A stretch of DNA of 60,315 nucleotides, taken from NCBI GenBank assembly GCA_003963115.1, contig RXJQ01000049.1, positions 1 to 60,315 on the forward strand. The letters are read 5' to 3'. Positions 1 through 8,362 of the stretch are shown in pieces. Position 1 is the stretch's first letter. Every line of letters begins with the position of its first letter. Under the pieces are notes generated by a model. It was given only the letters and a program-made list of their open reading frames with translations, did not search any database and was not told the origin of the DNA. Source of the DNA: Burkholderiales bacterium. GTDB taxonomy: Bacteria; Pseudomonadota; Gammaproteobacteria; Burkholderiales; Burkholderiaceae_C. The position numbers were made by a program, and so were the translations under genes.

Positions 1-1
1 C

Positions 2-1396
2 CACTTCGTGGGCGTGTTCACCGACATCACCCAGCTCAAGCAGACCGAAGAGCGCCTGGCCCGCATGGCCCACTTCGACCCGCTCACCGAGCTGCCCAAC
101 CGCGTGATGATCCACCAACGCCTGGCGCATGCCGTGAACCTGGCGCAGCGCCATCACACCCTGGTTGGCGTGGTCTTCATCGACCTGGACAACTTCAAGA
201 CCGTCAACGACGGCCTGGGCCACGCCGCCGGTGACAGCCTGCTCAAGCAGGTCGCGCAGCGCCTTCGCCAGCGCGTGCGCCAGGAAGACACGCTCGGGCG
301 GCTCGGCGGTGACGAGTTCATCCTCGTGCTGGAACACTTGCGCCATCCGCAGCAGGCTGCGCACGTCTCCACTGCCATCCTGGAGACCCTGAACCAGCCC
401 TTCACGCTCGATGGCGGTCAGCAGGTCTATGTGCGCGCCAGCATCGGCATCAGCCTCTTCCCGGCCGATGGGCAGACCGCTGGCGACCTGGTGCGCAACG
501 CGGACGCGGCCATGTACGAATCCAAGCGTCGTGGTCGCAACAGCTTCAGCTTCTACACCGAGTCTTTCACGAGCGACGCGACCTCGCGCCTGCAACTCGA
601 AACCCGCCTGCGCCGCGCGGTGGAGCATGGCGAGTTCGTGCTGCACTACCAGCCCATGATCCGTCTGTCAGACCGCAAGGTCACCGCCGTGGAAGCCCTG
701 GTGCGCCTGAACGCGCCAGTCGAATCAGATGCCTGCCTGCCCTCGGTCAGTCCCAACCAGTTCATCCCGGTCATGGAAGAGACGGGCATGATCGTGGCGC
801 TCAGCGAGTGGGTGCTGCAGGAGGCCTGCCGCCAGGGCAAGGCCTGGCTCGATGCCGGCCTCGACTTCGGCCGCATCGCCGTCAACCTCTCGCCCAGCGA
901 GATCCGCCGCGGCGGTGTGGTCGAACGCCTCTCGCGCATCCTCAACCGCACCGGCCTGCCGCCCCACCGCCTGGAGATCGAGATCACCGAAAGCGGCCTG
1001 ATGGAATCCGGCATGGGCGCCGAGCAGTTCCTGCAGATGCTGCATGCCTTGGGCGTGTTCCTGTCGATCGACGACTTCGGCACGGGCTACTCCTCGCTGG
1101 CTTATCTGAAGCGCTTCCCCGTGCACCAGCTCAAGATCGACCGCAGCTTCGTGCAGGACCTGCCCGGCAACGACAGCGACGCCCAGCTCGTGGGCACCAT
1201 GATCTCCATGGCGCACGGTCTGCGCATGAACGTGGTGGCCGAGGGCGTCGAGATGCCGGACCAGGAAGCCTTCCTGGCCAGCCGGGGCTGCGACGTGGTT
1301 CAGGGCTACCTCTACAGCCGGCCGGTGCCGGCCGTTCAGATCGAACATTTACTCGGAAATTCGGACTCCAGCAAAAAAAGCACGATCGTTCGATAA
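2..1396 (+). CDS. GGDEF/EAL cyclic-di-GMP signalling protein (5' partial)
   Basis: This is the C-terminal part of a c-di-GMP turnover protein whose start lies before the window. The first residues, [19 protein letters not shown], look like the end of a PAS domain and its linker. The GGDEF domain has an intact GGDEF at nt 305-319 and an RQED motif five residues before it, matching the RxxD product-inhibition site. The EAL domain has EAL at nt 692-700, then [22 protein letters not shown] and AEGVE, so the phosphodiesterase metal ligands appear present. Both activities are therefore possible and the net direction cannot be predicted. The input signal cannot be seen. A neighbouring thioesterase gene starts 31 nt downstream on the same strand. 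Confidence 0.93.
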   Translation, partial: HFVGVFTDITQLKQTEERLARMAHFDPLTELPNRVMIHQRLAHAVNLAQRHHTLVGVVFIDLDNFKTVNDGLGHAAGDSLLKQVAQRLRQRVRQEDTLGRLGGDEFILVLEHLRHPQQAAHVSTAILETLNQPFTLDGGQQVYVRASIGISLFPADGQTAGDLVRNADAAMYESKRRGRNSFSFYTESFTSDATSRLQLETRLRRAVEHGEFVLHYQPMIRLSDRKVTAVEALVRLNAPVESDACLPSVSPNQFIPVMEETGMIVALSEWVLQEACRQGKAWLDAGLDFGRIAVNLSPSEIRRGGVVERLSRILNRTGLPPHRLEIEITESGLMESGMGAEQFLQMLHALGVFLSIDDFGTGYSSLAYLKRFPVHQLKIDRSFVQDLPGNDSDAQLVGTMISMAHGLRMNVVAEGVEMPDQEAFLASRGCDVVQGYLYSRPVPAVQIEHLLGNSDSSKKSTIVR

Positions 1397-1427
1397 TGGG
1401 GCTCTGTTCAATTCAGCAGGTCTTCCC

Positions 1428-2258
1428 ATGAGCGACACCGCCGCGTCCTTCACCACCCTCGGCCAGATCCTGGCCAGCCGCCAGCACGAGGACCACCGCG
1501 TCGATTTCCGGGTCACGCCAGATTGGGGTCAGGGCCGCACCACCTTTGGTGGCCTGCTGTCGGCACTGGTCGTGCAGGCCATGCGCGATGTGTGCGGTGC
1601 CGACTGGCCGCTGCGCGCCCTGCAGACCAATTTCGTGGGCCCCGTCACACCAGGCGTCATGCACGTGGACGTGATCCTGCTGCGCCAGGGCAAGAATGTG
1701 CGACAGGTTCAAGCCCGCGTCACCCAGAGCGACGAGCAAGGCCAGGAACAGGTCGGCGGCGTGTTGCTGGGTGTGTTCGGCACGGGTCGAGAGTCTTCCC
1801 TGCCCGATCTGCGCCCTGAGAAGGCCGAATCCAAGGCACCGCACGAAGCCATGAAGTGGCCCTATGTGCCCAATCTGACGCCCGCCTTCACCCAGCACGT
1901 GGACATGCGCCACGCCGAAGGCGCCATGCCCTTCACAGGTGGCCAGGCGTGGCACAGCCGCACCCATGTGAAGCTGCACGAGACACAAGGCGTGGACGCC
2001 GAACTGCAGGCCGTGCTGCTGGCCGATGCCGGCCCGACACCAGCGCTGGGCCAGCTCAAGGGCTTTGCGCCTGCGTCTTCCGTCTCATGGGCACTGGAAT
2101 TGCGCCCGGTCGAGGTGACCGAGCCCGATGGCTTCTGGCGCATGGACAAGGACGCCCTGGCCACCGGCGAAGGCTACGTCAACGAAAAGACCACCCTGTG
2201 GTCGCCCCAGGGCCAGTTGGCCGCGCTCGGCTACCAGGTCGTGGCGGTCTATGCCTGA
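1428..2258 (+). CDS. Acyl-CoA thioesterase family protein (double hotdog)
   Basis: The product is 276 residues. It resembles the TesB-like/4HBT_3 thioesterases, which hydrolyse acyl-CoA with two fused hotdog folds. The N-terminal half contains the typical TTFGGLLSALVVQAM helix region, and LRALQTNFVGPVTPG matches the first hotdog sheet. The second half (SSVSWALELRP, then FWRMDKDALATGEGYV) matches the second. The substrate cannot be told from sequence. The ATG at 1428 follows a GCAGG-like stretch and fits the family start. Its stop overlaps the start of the chromate transporter gene by 8 nt, so the two are probably co-transcribed, without an obvious functional link. Confidence 0.8.
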   Translation: MSDTAASFTTLGQILASRQHEDHRVDFRVTPDWGQGRTTFGGLLSALVVQAMRDVCGADWPLRALQTNFVGPVTPGVMHVDVILLRQGKNVRQVQARVTQSDEQGQEQVGGVLLGVFGTGRESSLPDLRPEKAESKAPHEAMKWPYVPNLTPAFTQHVDMRHAEGAMPFTGGQAWHSRTHVKLHETQGVDAELQAVLLADAGPTPALGQLKGFAPASSVSWALELRPVEVTEPDGFWRMDKDALATGEGYVNEKTTLWSPQGQLAALGYQVVAVYA

Positions 2259-2883
2259 AGCGTCAGCCGCGCCAGGGGGCGCAGCGCAAGCACTTGAGCG
2301 GCCACAGTCCCTGTGGCACCTGTTCACGGCCTTTTCCATCCTGGCCTTGCAGGGCTTTGGTGGCGTGATCGCCGTGGCCCAGCGCGAGCTGTGTGAGCGC
2401 CGCCGCTGGCTGACGCCGCAAGACTTCGTCGAGCTGCTCGGCGGTGCGCAGGTGCTGCCCGGCCCCAATGTCTGCAACCTGTCGCTGATGATCGGCGACC
2501 GCTTCTTCGGCTGGCGTGGGGCGCTCGTGGCCCTCATGGGCATGATCGCCGCCCCCATGGCCTTGATGCTCGCGCTGGCCTGGCTGCTCGGCGAGGCATC
2601 CCATGTCCACCAGATGCAGGGCTTGATCAAAGGCGCCTTGAGCGGGATCGCCGCCGTGGCCGCTGGCCAGATCGTGGGCACTGTGCTCAAGCTGGCTGCA
2701 CCCATCAAGGACCATGTACTGGGTTGGCCAGCTTGTGCCGCGCTGGCCGCCCTGGCCTTTGCCATGATGGCTTTTGCGCACTGGCCATTGGTCTGGGTGC
2801 TGCTGGGATTGGGATCGCTGACCTGCGTCGGCACCTACGTGCTGCTGCGTCGGCGGGCCATGCAGGAAGGCGCTTCATCATGA
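2251..2883 (+). CDS. chrA: Chromate transporter, N-terminal half-size subunit
   Basis: This 210-residue membrane protein belongs to the short-chain CHR family, in which two half-size proteins together replace the long ChrA. The marker segments are FSILALQGFGGVIAVAQREL and LLGGAQVLPGPNVCNLSLMI, the signature of the CHR domain, followed by four to five hydrophobic segments and a basic RRRAMQ tail. The ATG at 2251 overlaps the thioesterase stop, and the 3' end overlaps the next CHR gene by ATGA. The pair probably forms an anion (chromate/sulfate-like) transporter in the inner membrane. Actual chromate resistance is not shown by the sequence. Confidence 0.88.
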   Translation: MPEASAAPGGAAQALERPQSLWHLFTAFSILALQGFGGVIAVAQRELCERRRWLTPQDFVELLGGAQVLPGPNVCNLSLMIGDRFFGWRGALVALMGMIAAPMALMLALAWLLGEASHVHQMQGLIKGALSGIAAVAAGQIVGTVLKLAAPIKDHVLGWPACAALAALAFAMMAFAHWPLVWVLLGLGSLTCVGTYVLLRRRAMQEGASS

Positions 2884-3422
2884 CGCCGCTGATGTGGGCG
2901 CCTGATGTCTGGTGGTCGCTCTTCGGTCATTTCCTGGCGCTGTCGCTGATGTCGATCGGTGGGGCAATCACGTTGGTGCCCGACATGCACCGCCGCCTGG
3001 TCACCGACAGCGGCCTGCTCAATGATGGGGACTTCACCTCGTCCATCGCCCTGGCCCAGGCCGCGCCCGGCCCCAATGTGCTGTTCGTGGCCTTGATGGG
3101 CTGGTACAGCGGCGGGCTGGGCGGCGCCCTGATCAGCATGCTGGGCATCATGCTGCCCTCCACCACCCTGGCCCTCGCCGTATCGCGCTGGGTGGCCACA
3201 CGTCGGCACTGGCTGAGCGTGCAGGCCTTTCAGGCGGGCATGGTGCCGGTGACCATGGGGCTGCTGCTGGCGACGGGCTGGCATCTGGCACCGCCTCTGC
3301 AGACGCAGCCCAAGGCCTTGATGCTCAGCGTGGTCATCGCCTTGCTCGTCTGGCGAACCAAGGTATCCCTGATCTGGTTGGTGGTGGCCGGCACCGTGCT
3401 GGGCGGGCTGGGGCTGGTGTAA
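2880..3422 (+). CDS. chrA: Chromate transporter, C-terminal half-size subunit
   Basis: This is the second half-size CHR protein, 180 residues, translationally coupled to the first through an ATGA overlap. The signature segments are FLALSLMSIGGAITLVPDMH and SSIALAQAAPGPNVLFVALM, with four further hydrophobic segments. The opposite membrane orientation expected for the second member of a short-chain CHR pair cannot be proven here. It is the last gene of the thioesterase-chrA-chrA run. The next gene starts 15 nt downstream and may read through from it. Confidence 0.88.
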   Translation: MTPLMWAPDVWWSLFGHFLALSLMSIGGAITLVPDMHRRLVTDSGLLNDGDFTSSIALAQAAPGPNVLFVALMGWYSGGLGGALISMLGIMLPSTTLALAVSRWVATRRHWLSVQAFQAGMVPVTMGLLLATGWHLAPPLQTQPKALMLSVVIALLVWRTKVSLIWLVVAGTVLGGLGLV

Positions 3423-3437
3423 GCCACAATCGAGCTC

Positions 3438-3728
3438 ATGAGCCAAGCATCCGCCTCACTGGACATCGTCCACAAGCCCGAAATCGGGCGCTTCGAAACC
3501 ACCATCAATGGCCTGCGCAGCGAAGCCGACTACCAGCTCGATGGCCAGGTCGTGCACATGACCCACACCGGTGTCCCACCCCAGCTCGAAGGCCGGGGCA
3601 TTGCTGCCGCATTGGTGAAAGCCGCGCTGACCTGGGCACGCCAGCAGGGCTACAAGGTCAACCCGCTGTGCAGCTATGTGCGCCTCTATATCCGGCGCCA
3701 TCCAGAGTGGCAGGACCTGGTGGTCTGA
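3438..3728 (+). CDS. GNAT-like N-acetyltransferase, YjdJ family
   Basis: This 96-residue protein matches the small GNAT-like family typified by YjdJ (Acetyltransf_CG). GVPPQLEGRGIAAALVKAAL is the shortened acetyl-CoA-binding loop (RG-x-A/G), and VNPLCSYVRLYIRRHPEW is the typical C-terminal strand with the CSY-x-R motif. The substrate is unknown for the whole family. It sits 15 nt after the chromate transporter gene and converges with epsI, 33 nt away. Confidence 0.8.
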   Translation: MSQASASLDIVHKPEIGRFETTINGLRSEADYQLDGQVVHMTHTGVPPQLEGRGIAAALVKAALTWARQQGYKVNPLCSYVRLYIRRHPEWQDLVV

Positions 3729-3761
3729 GGCACCCGCCTGCGCGCACTCACCAGCTCAAGA

Positions 3762-4460
3762 TCACCAACCGAGTACACGTGCCCGCTGCGTGGGCGTGAA
3801 GGCCTGGCTCATGGCCTGCGCAAAGTCAGCCTGCAATTTGTAGGCGCGCGGCAGATCGTCGTCCAGGCTGGAGATGCGCACCAGCAGGCCATCTGGTATC
3901 CCGCCTGGAGCAGCACCGGGCAGCAGCTGACGCAGCTTGAAATGCGCCTCGTCGGCAATCAGCTCCCGGCCCAGCAAACGCCAGTAGGTGATGGGTTCGG
4001 GGCGGCCTTCCATGCTCGCGAACAGGCGCGTCACCGGTACCTCACGCCCCAACAGGGTCAAGCGGCCGGGCTCGACATCGCTCACCTTGAAGCCACCAGC
4101 CCGGTAGCAGACCTCAGGCCTGTGCATCTGCAAGCCCACCGATTGCTGGCGGCCATAGGCCACCGACAGCATGATGCGCCGGCCCACACCATCCACATAG
4201 GTGCGCTCCAGCACCTGGTCATACATCTTGAACTGACGAGCCCGCTCGAAAGCAGGACGCACGAGCGCGGCTGCAGCCGGGTCAAGCCGCCAGGGCCCAA
4301 AGGCAGTGGGGAACAACTGCTCCAGCGGCATCGAGGCCCGCATCTGTGCCTCGACCTGCTGCTTGGGGCTCAGGACATGGCTGAGGCCTGCCGTGAGGGC
4401 CATGCCGATGGCCATGATCCAGGCTGTGCGCATGCGGCTGTACATCGCGGGCTCACCCAT
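3762..4460 (-). CDS. epsI: EpsI-family exosortase-associated protein
   Basis: EpsI-family proteins accompany or are fused to exosortases in bacteria that make PEP-CTERM proteins and exopolysaccharide. Their molecular role is not settled. The N-terminus has one membrane anchor (TAWIMAIGMALTAGLSHVL). The periplasmic part contains MHRPEVCYRAGGF, the conserved H-x-P-x-x-CY-x-x-x-GF motif with a candidate nucleophilic cysteine, and a later ITYWRLLGRE segment. The start could be the ATG at 4460, which overlaps xrtB by 8 nt, or the ATG at 4445. It is the last gene of epsD-xrtB-epsI. Confidence 0.88.
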   Translation of the reverse strand: MGEPAMYSRMRTAWIMAIGMALTAGLSHVLSPKQQVEAQMRASMPLEQLFPTAFGPWRLDPAAAALVRPAFERARQFKMYDQVLERTYVDGVGRRIMLSVAYGRQQSVGLQMHRPEVCYRAGGFKVSDVEPGRLTLLGREVPVTRLFASMEGRPEPITYWRLLGRELIADEAHFKLRQLLPGAAPGGIPDGLLVRISSLDDDLPRAYKLQADFAQAMSQAFTPTQRARVLGW

Positions 4461-5319
4461 TCTTGGGCTCATCAGGCAGCACGAAGCCCAGCAGGGCATC
4501 GATGCCACCGATCAAGGCCAGCGCCACGGCAAACAGCACGATGCCAGCGAAGTGGTGGATGAAGCCCTGCCCCACCGCGTCACCGAAATGGTAGGTCACC
4601 AGCACCAGGATCATCACCCGCACCACATTGGCCGTGAAGGACACGGGTATCGCCAGTGCCGCCAGCAGGCCGTTGCGCAGCCAGGAAGGGTGGCCCACCA
4701 GGTAGCTGTAGAGCAGGCACATGGCCTCCAGGATGAACATGGATTGCAGGCCCGCGCAGGCCTCGGCCACCAGCAGTTGATACTGCCCCGCGGTGATCAC
4801 GACACCGCTTCGCCCGACCGGGTAGCCCACGCCGCCCAGGACATGCGTGGCCACGGCCGACACGGCTTCTTTCAACGGCGCCGTCAGCATCAGCACCACC
4901 GAAAACGGGATCGGAATCATGAACAAGGCAAACAGCCAGATGAACCATGTGCGCCGCAAGCCCGCCCAGCCCTTGCAGGCCAGCAGCACGCTCAGGCTGA
5001 TCCACCACAATGACAGCATCTCGATGCGGATGAACTCCTGCGTGCGCCCCAGCGCATAGGCCAGGCAGCCCACCACCAAAGCACCCCAAGCCCACCAAGG
5101 CGGCATGCGATCGGGCAAGGCATCCAGTGCAGGCCATTGCCGCCACATCAGCCAGGCCACCACGGCCAGCAGCAGCAACTCATGCCCCTGGCTGTAGGCA
5201 GACCACTGCCCGAACATGAAATCCCAGAAGCTGGGTGCCGCCAGACTTAGCCAGCCCAGGGCGATCACAGCCCAGAAAGCTCTGGGCGAAGACGAGGCCA
5301 GAGCCAGGGGCGGGTTCAT
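4453..5319 (-). CDS. xrtB: Exosortase B (PEP-CTERM sorting transpeptidase)
   Basis: This multi-pass inner membrane protein of 288 residues is predicted to recognise C-terminal PEP-CTERM signals, cut them and hand the protein over to the cell surface. The exosortase catalytic residues are visible: Cys188 in VAEACAGLQSM, Arg234 in FTANVVRVMILVL, and a His pair at 255-256 in GFIHHFAG. About eight hydrophobic segments surround them. The start ATG at 5319 overlaps the epsD stop (ATGA). The neighbouring EpsD and EpsI types and the sequence style suggest the XrtB subtype. Likely substrates in this window are the PEP-CTERM proteins at 6390-6902 and 11568-14054. Confidence 0.93.
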   Translation of the reverse strand: MNPPLALASSSPRAFWAVIALGWLSLAAPSFWDFMFGQWSAYSQGHELLLLAVVAWLMWRQWPALDALPDRMPPWWAWGALVVGCLAYALGRTQEFIRIEMLSLWWISLSVLLACKGWAGLRRTWFIWLFALFMIPIPFSVVLMLTAPLKEAVSAVATHVLGGVGYPVGRSGVVITAGQYQLLVAEACAGLQSMFILEAMCLLYSYLVGHPSWLRNGLLAALAIPVSFTANVVRVMILVLVTYHFGDAVGQGFIHHFAGIVLFAVALALIGGIDALLGFVLPDEPKNG

Positions 5320-6230
5320 GGTGTGGACGAGGCCGGGGTAGATGAAGCCGCCGCCACACCTGATGCGAACGAACCCATGCGCTGGATCTTGGCCTTCTGG
5401 CGCAAAGCCTCCATGCCCTTTTGAACAAGCTCGCGGCGAGAGCTGGCCATCATGGCAGCCTGGATGGCGCCGCCGGCCTGGCTGCGGGTCAGCGGCGCCT
5501 CTATCGCGTTGAGCAGCGTGAGGATCAGCAGGCCCTCCGATTTGTCGATGACCACCGACTGCCCAACCTTCAAATACGCCAGTTGCGGCAGCAGGTCCAT
5601 GGGCAGGCCTTCGGCCCACTGCATGCTGTTGCGGCTGCTGTGCGGCAGACCGCTTTCATTGACCAGCGCGTTGATGGCCTCGGCGCTGTCTTGCTTCTCC
5701 ACCTTGCCCTTGAGCTCGGCCAGCACGGCGCGCTTGTCGGCTGGGGCCCTGACCAGCGTCTCCTGCAAGGTGTACTGGCGGCGCTTGGCGAACAGCTCGG
5801 GGTGAGCCTCGTAGTAGCGGTCCACGGCCTCGGAATCAGGCATGACGACCTTTTCGGCCAATTGGTCTTGATAGGCCCGGGCCAGCACCTCACGCTTGGC
5901 CAGCTCCATCGACTGCAACACGTGAGGCGTAGTGTCCAGCCCATTGCGCTTGGCCTCCTGGGCCGCCAGCTCCTGGTCGATCAGGCTGTCGAGCACGCGC
6001 TTGGGCCCGGCTTCACCCAGGCGCTCGGCCAGGCCTGGCTGAGACTCCAGCGCCGCACTGACCTGGTGAACGGATATCTCGCTGTCATTGACCTGCGCGG
6101 CGATCTGCGATGTGTCCGTCGGCTTTTCCTTGCCAGGACAGCCCGCCAGCAGCAGGCCTAAGCCCACGGCGATGCCCCCGCTCAAGCAGAGCCTCACCAG
6201 GCGTTTGGATCCATGACTTGGGCGATACAT
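5316..6230 (-). CDS. epsD: EpsD-family peptidyl-prolyl cis-trans isomerase, lipoprotein
   Basis: The protein resembles the SurA/parvulin-like foldases found beside exosortase B (EpsD family). A lipoprotein signal ends in LGLLLAGC, so it is probably anchored in a membrane and faces the periplasm. An N-terminal helical chaperone region (DSLIDQELAAQEAKRNGLD) is followed by a parvulin-like segment with FAKRRQYTLQETLV and LPQLAYLKVGQSVVIDKSEG. The tail is rich in Ala, Ser and Pro. It may help fold or escort exported PEP-CTERM proteins, which is an inference. The start is placed at the ATG at 6230 because it gives a normal n-region. An upstream GTG/ATG at 6266 is possible. Confidence 0.85.
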   Translation of the reverse strand: MYRPSHGSKRLVRLCLSGGIAVGLGLLLAGCPGKEKPTDTSQIAAQVNDSEISVHQVSAALESQPGLAERLGEAGPKRVLDSLIDQELAAQEAKRNGLDTTPHVLQSMELAKREVLARAYQDQLAEKVVMPDSEAVDRYYEAHPELFAKRRQYTLQETLVRAPADKRAVLAELKGKVEKQDSAEAINALVNESGLPHSSRNSMQWAEGLPMDLLPQLAYLKVGQSVVIDKSEGLLILTLLNAIEAPLTRSQAGGAIQAAMMASSRRELVQKGMEALRQKAKIQRMGSFASGVAAASSTPASSTP

Positions 6231-6317
6231 CTTCAGGCGTCTCCACACACGGTCCCGCGCGAACAAGGCGGGCGTGCACCATTATGTTCACAGGATGAAA
6301 TGCGAAATCCCAAAAAC

Positions 6318-6339
6318 AAACGGACCCGAAGGTCCGTTT
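6318..6339 (-). terminator. Rho-independent terminator of the small PEP-CTERM gene
   Basis: A 9-bp perfect stem (AAACGGACC / GGTCCGTTT) with loop CGAA lies 50 nt downstream of the PEP-CTERM gene. On the minus strand it is followed by GTTTTTG. It separates the PEP-CTERM gene from epsD, so the two are probably separate transcripts. Confidence 0.75.
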
Positions 6340-6389
6340 TGAGAGATCGGTCACGCAGGGCTATTGATCGGCAACCAATCGGCAAGCGA

Positions 6390-6902
6390 TCAGCGTGCAG
6401 CGCGACGGCGCACCATGTAACCCACACCCGCCAGGCCCACCACCGTCAAGGCGATGTCTGCAGGTTCGGGCGCGGGAGACGACACGGCCTTGATGCTGCC
6501 GCTATAGCTGCCGGAAAGGGCCAGGGCACCCGACACGGAACCGTTCACAGCCAGGGTGTAAGTGCCTGCGGACAGACCGGAGAAAGTGAAGGCGTCTGGC
6601 GAGGTGTCCTGGGCCAGAACGGTCGACGAACCGGCGTTGGTCAGCGTCAGGGAGTTGAGCTTCACATCCTTGGAGAAGAATAGGACGTAAGACGTGTCCA
6701 CCGTCGAACCCGACACCGTACCCGGATTGGCGAGCGTGAAGGTGTAGTAGTCCGTGAAGTTGGCGACGTCCGAATAAAAGGTGTTGCCGAAAGTGGTACC
6801 CGCGGACGTCACGGGACCCAGGTCTTGCGACTTGGCTTGCACTTGTGCAGAGAAGGCCGTCAGGGCCAGGGCTGCAATGGCGATGCGATGGGCGAACTGC
6901 AT
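6390..6902 (-). CDS. Small PEP-CTERM surface protein, FxDxF-like
   Basis: This 170-residue exported protein is a probable substrate of the adjacent exosortase. It has a signal peptide (IAIAALALTAFSAQVQA) and a body of beta-strand type rich in Ser, Thr and Gly. The C-terminus has the three-part PEP-CTERM signal: APEP, the hydrophobic segment IALTVVGLAGVGYMV, then RRRAAR. The segment FTDYYTFTL suggests the FxDxF PEP-CTERM family, with moderate certainty. The ATG at 6902 is preferred because GTGAGG lies six nt before it. A GTG at 6914 is also in frame. It has its own promoter-like region and terminator. Confidence 0.9.
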   Translation of the reverse strand: MQFAHRIAIAALALTAFSAQVQAKSQDLGPVTSAGTTFGNTFYSDVANFTDYYTFTLANPGTVSGSTVDTSYVLFFSKDVKLNSLTLTNAGSSTVLAQDTSPDAFTFSGLSAGTYTLAVNGSVSGALALSGSYSGSIKAVSSPAPEPADIALTVVGLAGVGYMVRRRAAR

Positions 6903-6933
6903 GAAAAACCTCACTCTTTGAGCGAATGCACCT

Positions 6934-6977
6934 ATTGTGCGCGCCTTTGTTTCTAAACGTTACCCCTAAGGTAGGGG
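6934..6977 (-). promoter_or_regulatory. Palindrome plus -10 element upstream of the small PEP-CTERM gene
   Basis: The inverted repeat CCCCTA-AGG-TAGGGG lies at 6963-6977. Reading on the minus strand, 23 nt separate it from CACAAT (6939-6934), a -10-like hexamer. There is no good -35, as expected for an activator-dependent promoter with the activator near -43. The leader would be about 25 nt and includes the ribosome binding site. The palindrome overlaps the last codons of waaA (encoding PYLRG). The same arrangement precedes the second PEP-CTERM gene. The binding protein is not known. Confidence 0.6.
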
Positions 6978-8362
6978 TGGGAGAACCCCCATATCAGGGT
7001 GGCCATGGCGTGCGCGGCCCCCTGGTGTTGGCGGGCAAACAATCGGGATTTTTCAGCCATGGAAAATCGCGCGTCAGAAGTGCAAAGCTGGACGCATTTA
7101 GTAACACCTTGAGTGATATCTTGCACCCGACATGCTGCGCCTGCCTCTTCGCTCATATCGGCCGCATCGGCGAAATTGAAGGTGTGAGGGCCCATGACGA
7201 TGGGGCAGCCGCAGGCCGCGGCCTCGATCAGGTTCTGTCCGCCCAGGGGCGCGAAACTGCCGCCCAGCAGGGCTACCTGGGCCGAGGCGTAATAGGCCGG
7301 CATCTCCCCGATCGAGTCACCCAACCAGACCTCCGCCGCCAGCGCCGACTGGTCGGGTCGGTCCTCGGGCCAGGTGCTTCGGCGAGACAGGGTCATGCCT
7401 TTATCGGCCACCATGGCCGCCACCTCGTCAAAGCGCTGCGGGTGGCGCGGCACGATCATCAACCTGGGTGCCAGATCGGCGCCGGGGGTTGCGTGCTGCT
7501 GACGCCGGGCCAACCACGCATCCAGCAAGCCAGGCTCCTCGCCCTCGCGCGAACTGGCGGCCAGCACGATGGGACGGGCGGACATGCGGGCCCACTCCTG
7601 TCCCTGCGCCAGCAGCGTGGGCGACGGTACGATGTCGAACTTGACGTTGCCGCAGACTCGAACGTCTGACACGCCCATGAGGCGCAACCTCTGCGCGTCT
7701 TTCTCCGTCTGGGCCAGCGCGACCTGGAGCGCCCGCGCGGCCGGCCGCATCAAGGCAGCCAGCCGCTGCCCTTGACGCAGGCTCTTGTCGCTCAAGCGCG
7801 CATTGGCCAGCACCATCGACACGCCCATGGCATGGGCCACGTGCTGGACATTGGGCCAGACCTCGGTCTCCATCAACACACCAATATGAGGCCGGTGCAG
7901 CCGCAGGAAACGCCGCACGGCGCCGGGCGTGTCGAAAGGGAACCAAGTCTGCACATCGCCTGCTTGCAGCAAGGCGCGCCCTGCCTCCCGGCCCGTGGCG
8001 GTGCCATGGGTCAGCAGCAGGCGCATGCCGGGGTGTTGCTGGCGCAAGGCCTGGATCAGCGGCGTGGCGGCCTTGGTTTCGCCCAGCGAGACGGCATGGA
8101 GCCACACCACGGGGCGCGCGGGCTGCCCCACGCCTGACTGCCAGGCATCACGGTAGGCCTGGTCGTACCAGGCCAGGCGCTGTGGCCAGGCCTCCCGGTA
8201 AGCGGGCTCGACCTTGCCGCGCGACCACAGGCGCCAGAGATAGGCCGGCGTGCCCAGTCGCAGCAGGAGGCTGTAGGCCTGCCTGGCCAACCAGGGTGTG
8301 AGGGCCGTGTCCGTCAAAACTTGGCGACAGCGCTCAGTGGGCCGATGCACCCACGTGGGCAT
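6953..8362 (-). CDS. waaA: 3-deoxy-D-manno-octulosonic acid (Kdo) transferase
   Basis: WaaA attaches Kdo residues to lipid IVA at the cytoplasmic face of the inner membrane, the first core step of lipopolysaccharide. Family features are the N-terminal membrane anchor region (ARQAYSLLLRLGTPAYLWRLW), VVWLHAVSLGETKAATPLI, LLLTHGTATG, METEVWPN and the C-terminal donor-binding segment LLGGSFAPLGGQNLIEAAAC. The start is uncertain: ATG 8362, GTG 8350 or TTG 8317 are in frame. The last avoids overlap with the upstream gene and gives a length (454 residues) closest to the family. The 3' end carries a regulatory palindrome for the next gene. Confidence 0.9.
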   Translation of the reverse strand: MPTWVHRPTERCRQVLTDTALTPWLARQAYSLLLRLGTPAYLWRLWSRGKVEPAYREAWPQRLAWYDQAYRDAWQSGVGQPARPVVWLHAVSLGETKAATPLIQALRQQHPGMRLLLTHGTATGREAGRALLQAGDVQTWFPFDTPGAVRRFLRLHRPHIGVLMETEVWPNVQHVAHAMGVSMVLANARLSDKSLRQGQRLAALMRPAARALQVALAQTEKDAQRLRLMGVSDVRVCGNVKFDIVPSPTLLAQGQEWARMSARPIVLAASSREGEEPGLLDAWLARRQQHATPGADLAPRLMIVPRHPQRFDEVAAMVADKGMTLSRRSTWPEDRPDQSALAAEVWLGDSIGEMPAYYASAQVALLGGSFAPLGGQNLIEAAACGCPIVMGPHTFNFADAADMSEEAGAACRVQDITQGVTKCVQLCTSDARFSMAEKSRLFARQHQGAAHAMATLIWGFSHPYLRGNV

